From positions 24,562,804-24,626,803 of the forward strand of contig OX235277.1 of the NCBI GenBank assembly GCA_944472155.2: a stretch of DNA of 64,000 nt. The letters run 5' to 3'. The notes under the pieces were generated by a model. It was not told the DNA's origin and did no database searches. It worked only from the letters and a program-made list of their open reading frames with translations. The position numbers and the translations under genes are program-made. This document shows positions 57,366-64,000 of this stretch, one piece after another; positions within the stretch are counted from its first letter, which is position 1, and every line of letters begins with the position of its first letter. The stretch comes from Trichobilharzia szidati (Eukaryota; Platyhelminthes; Trematoda; Strigeidida; Schistosomatidae).

Positions 57366-58790
57366 TGTATTATTATTATTATTGTATCCTTTAATTCCTA
57401 CAGGAACATAGGGCTTCAGCCGTGCGTCTCCATTGCGTTCTGTTCTCTGCTAGAGTCTTCACCTGGCTCCAAGTCTGCCCACACGTTTTCATCTCCTCTT
57501 CACATGACCTCCTCCAAGTCACCCTTGCACTGACGACCAACTCGCCGCTTCCCTTTCGGGTTCCACTCCAAAGATGCCTTCTCTAGTGATGTCACTTGAT
57601 GGTTTCCTCAGAGTATGGCCAATCCATCTCCATTTCCTCCTACCTATTTGTTTCACAATCGGTTCTTGGTTGGTTCACTCATTGCCAGAGATCTCTGTTG
57701 CTGATCTTTTCTGTCCATTCATCTGATCTTGAGTATTGAGCGAAGACAACTGTTAAATGAAGGTCTGTAGTTTGTTTGAGATGGTCTTTATGACGCGCCA
57801 AGTCTCTGATCCGTATAGTAGCAATGATTTCACATTAGAGTTGAAAATCCGGATCTTATTTTTGATGCTGAGCAGTGCTGTTGATCTCCACACACACTTG
57901 AGAGTAATGAAAGCTTGTCTTGCTTTTCCGATTCTTGTTTTGATATCCTCGTCAGTTCCGCCTGTAGTTGAAACGATGCTTCCCAAGTAGGTAAACGAGG
58001 TTGTTTCTTTCAGGTTCCTCCCATTTATGCTGACTTGTCAGTTGTTGTCGTTGCTATTGCCCAGGAATTTCCATCACCTCTGTTTTATCTATGTTCACCT
58101 GGAGTCCTGTCTTTGATGCTTCTTCTGCCAACTTGTTGCTTTTCGCTTGCATATCTCCCAGTTTGTGGGAAATCAGACATATATCATCGGCGAAGTCCAG
58201 ATCCTCCAAGTTTTTTGTGTGAGTCCATTTTATGCCTGTTTCCTCATTGCCCACTGTTTGTCGCATTATCCAGTCTACCACAAGCAATCAGGAAAATCAT
58301 TGGACATAGTAGGCAGCCAGCTTGTCTTACTCCTGTCCTCACTTCGAAGGATTCCGTAAGTTTCCCGTTGTGGATTACTTGGCATGCAGCATTGTCGTAC
58401 AGCTGTTGGATGAGATGTATAGTTGTCGGTGGCACCCCATAGTAGCGAAGTAGTTGCCAAATCACCTCTCGATCGATGCTGTCGAAGGCCTTTTCAAAGT
58501 CGATGAAGTTGAGATAGAGAGGTGACTGCCACTCTAAGCTTTGCTCAATGATGATCCGTAATGTGGCGATCTGGTCAATGCATGACTTGTTCCTCCTGAA
58601 TCCAGCCTGTTTCGGTCGAAGTTTTTCATCAAGAGCATGTTTGATTCTCTCCAGGATGATGCGGCTTAGTATTTTGCTTGGGATGGATAGGAGCATAATT
58701 CCGCGCCAGCAACAAACTTGATGGCTCACCATAACTAGGTACTCTGAATTGTTGTTAACGGATGGCTGGAGACATTCGGTTTCGTTCATG
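57366..58790 (-). mobile_element. RTE-like LINE with RT core
   Basis: Longest and least damaged LINE copy. Minus strand, in order: 'SKILSRIILERIKHALDEKL', 'RPKQAGFRRNKSCIDQI', 'LYLNFIDFEKAFDSIDRE' (first catalytic aspartate), 'GVRQAGCLLCPMIFLI' (normally GVRQGCLLSP; one extra residue and S-to-C), a frameshift near 58270, 'LEDLDFADDICLISHKLGD' with the FADD active site near 58180-58195, 'VNIDKTEVMEI', 'LLLYGSETWR', then the C-terminal region and the 3' hairpin and ATT tail at 57366-57420. 5'-truncated; endonuclease absent. Confidence 0.88.
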
Positions 58791-58799
58791 TTGATAGTA

Positions 58800-59490
58800 G
58801 GCTAGGCGTGTTTCTGCAATGTTCAAGGAACTTATATTCCCCTCTGAGATTCGAACCAGAGTCATTCAGTGCAATAGCGAAAGCCGGTTAGTTGTGGTCC
58901 AAACTCAGGGAACCGATCTTCACGTTGTACTGTTTATCTGACAAAGCATTCTTGAGACACTCACTGTCCAAAGTCGCTCCAGGGACAATAAGCAGATGGA
59001 CGTTCATGGTTCGGATTTACATGTGGTTCTAACCATCAGTAATAATATCAAAAACTCAAAATTATCTCAACAGTGCCGTTAAGCAACACTTTACAGTAAC
59101 GGTAACTTTCTTAGCACAAAAAAAGTGTTGTGGAACAAGGCTGGTTAACAAAAATTCAACTGTAGGAGTTACCTTAGAATCAAGTAGAATATTTTCAACA
59201 AGGCTAAATCAAAACTCTCACCACAAGAATTACACCAACATAAGAATGATCTCCTCCTACTCAAATAAAATCATATTCGAAAACAACACATTATGAGTAT
59301 CATCTCACAGACACTAAGAGAAGCACTGAAACTACAGAATGGACGAGGAAAATGACAAATACCAAAGATCAAGTCAACATATGATGCGAAAATTTTAGAA
59401 CGACGATATGCAGTTTGGGATGAAAATGGATAACAATTACGAAGGTATTTAGAATGTATAAATAAGTAACATCGAAAATAGGTCAATCAG
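58800..59490. other. No gene recognised; small family F trace
   Basis: 58825-58880 has a B-box-like antisense 'gagattcgaaccagag' next to 'gtcattcagtgcaat', probably a family F fragment. Otherwise nothing supported. Confidence 0.4.
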
Positions 59491-59494
59491 GGCA

Positions 59495-59725
59495 TATTTT
59501 CAAAATGTTGGTTCAGTCACGGTCAGAGACATTTCCAGTGAGCTATTCGAGCTCGCGATTGACTTCGTATAGGACTGCATCGCATACTTTGATTTGAGAC
59601 TAGGATATGAGTATCTTCAAGATTTCAGATTTACCTTACTGACTGCTGAGTGCCACCATCGAGCGCGAAACCTAGATCATGCTAAGCTATCTGTTCCTCC
59701 TCACCTTCAACCATTTAATAGAAAC
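59495..59725 (+). repeat. Unclassified repeat (family F)
   Basis: Plus-strand copy: 'cggtcagagacatttcc', 'agatttaccttactgac', 'gcgcgaaacctagatca', 'ccttcaaccatttaata'. Confidence 0.45.
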
Positions 59726-59729
59726 AGGA

Positions 59730-60575
59730 TTCTAAATTATATCATGTGATGAGTTGTTAATCATTCTGAGTCAGGATTGAATACCCTTTGAAATTCCGTA
59801 TTTGTTTCCTTTGAGAATTGTACAGAATTAGGTTAAAATTGAATTTCAAATTGGGGTGTTAGTACATTTGTAATAATAATAATAAATAATAATAATGATT
59901 TACTTTATTCCAAAAACAGTACTTGTGATACAGAATGAAATTTTCAGCATTAATCACAATGTTGTATCTAATTTCCTCAAATTATAAATAAAATTATTCA
60001 CAGAAAATGTTTCTACATTTACAATACGGGTAATATAAAAAAAAACATGCAGCATATAAAATGGAAATAATAATAATGATAGCAGCTAAGGTAATGATAA
60101 TAATACAAGTGGAAATTGCCGTGGGCTTGTTTCACACAGTATTGTCGATGCGGTATACAAATCCTTCCATGATTAAAAATATAATATAATATAATGTTCT
60201 CTTTACATGATATGGTGAGGGAAAAAGGAAGAATACAGAAGTCATACAGATAAGTTGATGTTTGCAGTTATGAAAGTAAAAACAAAGAATCAACAGGACC
60301 ATAAATATAATAGAAATAATGAAAGTAAAACTTGAAGGTATATAAGGATGAATGGAGGAGATTGTTTATTTACTAAATGAAAAAAGGTTAGTTAATTCTT
60401 GCCTGACGCTATTTTCATCACATAAAACACGTGCCAAGCATGGTATCATAGAATTTTTATACTTAGACGTGCAAGCATACAGTTTTCTGAAGTTACTTCT
60501 TGTTCATGACTTAAGGCCATAATTAGAATATCAGACAGGCATATCCGTTGTAATTCGCGAAATATACCCATTAAG
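59730..60575. other. No gene recognised; AT-rich
   Basis: Contains an AAT-rich run at 59870-59900. A 62-codon minus ORF (60446-60634) overlaps the left arm of the inverted repeat described next and is not supported as a gene. Confidence 0.4.
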
Positions 60576-60577
60576 AC

Positions 60578-61016
60578 ATTGAAATAAGAACAAATTAGTT
60601 CAGCGAAGAGTCTCTTTTTGGCGAATTCATTCACTTAGCTGTACAGTCGCAAATATATATACAATTATTTTGTGTGTTTATTTTATTTATTTTAGTTTAT
60701 TTTCATAATTGTCTCCAAACTCCTTCACTAGCATCTAATCGTTCTAAACATGTCTATATTACGTAACCCTACTCACATCTTACCAATCCTCACCCCACTT
60801 AGTTACAGCTTTGATTATTAATCACACATTTTAACTTCTTCATTATTTTGATGATATAATCAACAACCCACACTAACTGTTATTTTGATTTTGACAAACC
60901 TAATGTACACACACACACACACAAAATAATTGTATATATATTTGCGACTGTACAGCTAAGTGAATGAATTCGCCGAAAAGAGACTCTTCGCTGAACTAAT
61001 TTGTTCTTATTTCAAT
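60578..61016. repeat. Inverted repeat, 100-bp arms, with 12-bp flanking direct repeats
   Basis: Left arm 60578-60677 and right arm about 60917-61016 are reverse complements with one mismatch that I can see (T versus C within 'gagtctctttt?ggcgaat'), around a 239-bp spacer. The 12-mer atatccgttgta occurs directly at 60541-60552 and again at 61015-61026, at the right arm's outer edge. Either a fold-back element with target duplication or an inverted duplication made by template switching. Confidence 0.85.
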
Positions 61017-61387
61017 ATCCGTTGTAGTCAAAGAATCGTTAGAGATAAACTCTTTCAATAGTGATCAACCTGAGAACAGCCAAGGTACATTGTTAATACA
61101 TCATTGAATAACTAAAGGTATGGAATCTGATAATTCATGATTATCGAATTCTGTCAGTATCTGTCTTCATGTTTAGTCGAATGCAAGATGTGTGTTCCAT
61201 AGACTTCAGGACATTTTATTCGGCTATATCTTTATTTTAAGTGGTACTCGAACCCCTTCATCCATTTTTTCAGAAGCTAAGACGTTGTTCATTAGCTCAG
61301 TGAGACACAAGAGGTGCATCTTGTGTACCGCCTCCCACCTGTTACACATTATTTCAAATTTTCTTGAAATTTAGTTGTATTTTTTCA

Positions 61388-61575
61388 ATGGAATGGTATC
61401 AGTTAGAGAGGCGTTGAAATCAAGCAGGGACTACTGGACAAATGTTTTGTCTAAGTCTCTTGAGACTCATCGTCAGTCCGTACCCACTGAGGTTCGAAAC
61501 CAGGACCTTCCAGTTACAAGGCGAACTTGTTGATCACTCAGTCACCCAAACTCAATTCAATGACCCGTTTCATGA
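61388..61575 (-). mobile_element. Group A SINE
   Basis: Antisense unit: ribozyme-like segment near 61430-61480 (box ACGATGA, closer to CTGATGA than most copies; stem I GGACTG), tRNA head 61485-61560. Confidence 0.65.
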
Positions 61576-61589
61576 TTTCTGTTGAAAAA

Positions 61590-62280
61590 TGGTATACAGT
61601 ATATGCGGACACCACCATACCACATTCAGTCAAATGGTCAGGTAGAAAAATTTGTGAGCACTTTTAGGAGGGCTATACTAAAAACAGGTTGAAGGTTTAC
61701 TCCAGATGTAGTATAACATTTTCTCTCTGTTTACCGCATAGTACCACCACCCTAATAGGACAAATCCTAGCTACCCACCAGCACTCAGTGTCTCCTCATA
61801 CTCTATTTCTGTAGATAAGTCAGGATATGTCAACAAAAAAGTCCACAGTCTGCGTTCGTGATTACCGACCAGAGAAAAGCAAATAGACAGAAGGTTCAAT
61901 AAAACGTCAGTGTGGAACTGTAATTTATAAATTCATAATTAGATAAGAAAGATGGATGAGGCATAAAATCTGATGCGACGTCGTCCCATCACATCCCCAG
62001 ATTCTTACTTATCATTAGAACTGCTACTTGGCAAATCTGAGTTACCTTCTATGAAAGCGGAATTACACAGGCAGAAGCTACAGGACTGTCTTTATCTAGT
62101 CTACAATCCATCAGCGAAAGCCCTCAACCAATGTGATTCTAAAATGACTCGAAGAAGAAGAAATACTGAAATTTTCGTTCGTACGTTTCATAATTATTCT
62201 GAGGGGGAAGTATTAATACCCCTAGTTATGTTGCTATATATACCCTTAATTCTGTGTTGCTTTGAAGAGACATACTAAGC
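61590..62280 (+). mobile_element. Ty3/gypsy LTR retrotransposon, integrase C-terminal remnant
   Basis: Plus frame at about 61610-61690: 'PYHIQSNGQVEKFVSTFRRA' then 'ILKT', the end of the integrase catalytic core including the glutamate of NGQVE. Then 'RFTPDVV', stops, 'HFLSVYRIVPPP', and after a frameshift 'RDYRPEKSKQ'-like and 'W.RHK..MRRRP' segments leading into an open stretch 61973-62278. This order is typical of the C-terminal end of gypsy Pol. No LTR could be identified on either side. Confidence 0.75.
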
Positions 62281-62444
62281 AATGTCAGTTGATCTTATTG
62301 TTTTCAAACACTGGCTGCCAAGTAACATTGAACTAGACTGGTCTGTATCATGCGTCAGACTGTAGGGAGCAAGAAGATAGGGGTAAGCATCTATAATATT
62401 CATACTTCACGGATGATATTTAATTGAATTTTAGATTTTATCGT

Positions 62445-62690
62445 CGAGTGATTTGACCAAAGTACTCGGTCTCAGGCTGAAATGTTGGCTTCTTGTGCAG
62501 ATGCTTCGACGATATCTGGGCATGTAATTAGAATTTAATTGGTGGGTGGTGACTAGCAGTGGAAGCCAGGATTCGTATTTCGTCCCATTTGGGACTCGTC
62601 ATCTGGATGTACTTGCAGTCCTCAGTGAGTGATCATGTTCCTGAGACCAAGCACTTCGGTCCAGTCAATTGACAAGAAAATCTAAAATTC
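62445..62690 (-). mobile_element. Sm-alpha-like SINE with near-intact hammerhead
   Basis: Antisense copy; the ribozyme lies at about 62569-62625. On the minus strand: 'catccag' (stem I), box ATGACGA, stem II TCCC/GGGA, GAAA, short stem III and 'cctggcttccactgcta'. The box differs from CTGATGA at position 3 (C to A) and 7 (variable). Loss of C3 predicts inactivity. 3' end toward 62530 ('caccacccaccaatt'). Confidence 0.7.
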
Positions 62691-62699
62691 AATTAGCTA

Positions 62700-62900
62700 A
62701 TTAATATGGCCCATTGCACAAGAGGTGTGTTTATCCTGTTTTCTTTTTTTTTGCTGTTGGTGTCTTTAGATTTATTTATTTATTTTTGTTTGTTTAATAG
62801 TCCTCTTAAATGTTTGTAAAATTAGATGCAAATATTGTAGATATGTGCTGAAAATTCCACACTGTACCACCAGTACTGTTTCTGGAATAAAGCAAATTAT
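62700..62900. other. Spacer between head-to-head Sm-alpha-like units
   Basis: T-rich, TTTATTTA-type run at 62768-62790; nothing supported. Confidence 0.4.
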
Positions 62901-62904
62901 TATT

Positions 62905-63095
62905 ATCTCGTCGCCCAAGTGGTCTAGTGTATAACGCTTTGGTGTTTGAAACTATGGGCACTGGGTTCAAGCTTTGGCGGGAACATCATCACTTACTGGG
63001 GAATGTAGGTAAATCCAGGAGACGAGTCCCAAAACGAAATTGGCGTCCTGGATTCCACAGCTAGTCAACATCCACCAATTAAATTCACGGATGAT
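62905..63095 (+). mobile_element. Sm-alpha-like SINE with damaged hammerhead
   Basis: Plus-strand: head 'cgcccaagtggtctagtg' (62912-62929), 'aacgctttggtgtttgaa', B-box-like 'gggttcaagct', 'cttactggggaatgtagg', ribozyme region 63012-63065 with box GAGACGA, stem II reduced (tcccaaaacgaaa), intact 'gcgtcctggattccac' and 3' block 'ctagtcaacatccacc'. Confidence 0.75.
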
Positions 63096-63099
63096 AATT

Positions 63100-63327
63100 A
63101 ACGTCGATGGCATAGTGGTTATGACGCTCACCGACCATGCACATGGTCCGGGGTTCGATCCCCGGTCGACGCACTCCTTTACCTCGCTAGGTCAGTAATA
63201 AAGCCGGTAAAGAGGAAAGGTTGGGCATGAGGCTAGCAAACCCATCCTGTAAAATAAACACTGCTACAAAACCTTCAAGCTGCAAGCTTGAAGCCCTATG
63301 TTCCACTTGGGAACGGGAAGGGGAAAA
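63100..63327 (+). mobile_element. Group C tRNA-headed SINE with LINE-like tail
   Basis: Best copy. A-box 'gatggcatagtggttatg', B-box ggggttcgatccccgg (63150-63165), 'cctttacctcgctagg', 'gaggaaaggttgggcatga', and 3' end 'gaagccctatgttccac' (63290-63306) followed by a GGGAAC hairpin arm. Directly followed by RTE sequence. Confidence 0.85.
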
Positions 63328-63334
63328 AATGTCA

Positions 63335-64000
63335 CACTAACTCGAATACTTCCTGGCGAGTACCAAAACGTTCGCAGAAGACGCAGGCAGCAAGGACAGG
63401 AATTCAAGTGAACACAGAGAAGATGGTGGTGATGAAGATAACCAGCCAACAGCAACGATAACAAGTCAAAAAAGGCCACTTCCATCATCTATCTATGCAC
63501 CACAGCTGCAAGCACAGATGCGGATGTCAAAACCAGAATCGAAAAAGCAAGGCGAAACTTCATCACCTCCAAAATCAGTTTGGAAATATTCTACACTCCA
63601 CTGCAGCATAAAAGGTAAAATTGAGATTTTCAACATCAATGTTAAATCAGTGAGTGGCTCGATGTGAGTCAGAGACTTGCCACTTGACGAAGATCATTTC
63701 GAACAGGCCACTGCGGACTTTTAAGTGGCTCCATATTGAAGGTGAAATGGCCAGTCAGAATGGATTATCAGAAAGAAATTCTGAGAACGAACCGATCAAG
63801 AACCTATTACTCAACAAATGTGGTGAAGAAAATGGAGATGGGTTGTACAAACATTGTTGAGACCATTGGGTAACATTGCACGCCAGTCTATCGCTCGAGC
63901 AGAATTCGGGTAGGAAACAACAAGTCGGGGCGTCGCTTCGAAGGTGACATAGAAGAGGTTGTATGATAGGGAGATTAGAGCCTGTATACAATCGTGTTAC
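63335..64000 (+). mobile_element. RTE-like LINE, runs off the window
   Basis: Plus-strand relic beginning just before the 'VNTEKMVVMKITSQQ' equivalent (63410-63450), then 'SRIEKARRNF'-type sequence (about 63535-63560), 'EENGDGLYK' region and 'ctcgagcagaattcggg' near 63893. Continues past 64000. Confidence 0.7.

Noticed and set aside
60446..60634. 62-codon minus-strand ORF as a gene.
   Set aside because: It spans the left arm and the 12-bp repeat of the inverted repeat; the partial second copy shows repeat structure rather than conserved coding.
1..64000. CRISPR arrays, bacterial operons or ribosome binding sites.
   Set aside because: The window is eukaryotic (introns, LINEs, Pol III SINEs); no regularly spaced short direct repeats were seen.

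Overview
The window reads as nuclear DNA of a schistosome or close relative (trematode flatworm). It is AT-rich and almost gene-free, and it is packed with decayed non-LTR retrotransposons, Penelope-like elements and tRNA-headed SINEs. One SINE lineage closely resembles, from memory, the Schistosoma Sm-alpha family that carries a hammerhead ribozyme. Species cannot be fixed from sequence alone.

The only host protein gene I can support is a collagen chain on the minus strand. Five exons lie at 54397-54481, 44812-44865, 23776-23829, 21135-21197 and 16709-16744, separated by introns of about 9.5, 21, 2.6 and 4.4 kb. All five join in one frame through split glycine codons and give 25 unbroken Gly-X-Y triplets after a short cysteine-bearing non-collagenous segment. 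Almost everything from 16.7 to 54.5 kb is therefore intron of this gene, and 54.5-64 kb is probably its 5' intron or upstream region.

The repeats fall into families recurring on both strands. They are: RTE-like LINEs (about twenty 3' fragments, the best with an RT core at 57366-58790); Penelope-like elements with YVDD-type RT and GIY-YIG endonuclease pieces (best copies 32330-33480, 40330-41060, 42072-42890); two CR1-like RT fragments (26680-27690, 28322-29285); and a Ty3/gypsy integrase remnant (61590-62280). There are four tRNA-headed SINE groups: A, with a hammerhead-like tail; Sm-alpha-like, with a hammerhead; B; and C, whose 3' end matches the RTE tail. A 5S rRNA-like sequence sits beside a group B SINE at 15703-15817.

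The most noteworthy structure is the hammerhead SINE system. Group A elements keep stems I, II and III, the GAAA box and the GUC site of a minimal hammerhead, but most carry a changed catalytic box. One copy (19063-19108) keeps a consensus-compatible box. At least six group A pairs and two Sm-alpha-like pairs lie head-to-head, some with almost no spacer. A second oddity is a 100-bp, nearly perfect inverted repeat near 60.6-61.0 kb with flanking 12-bp direct repeats.
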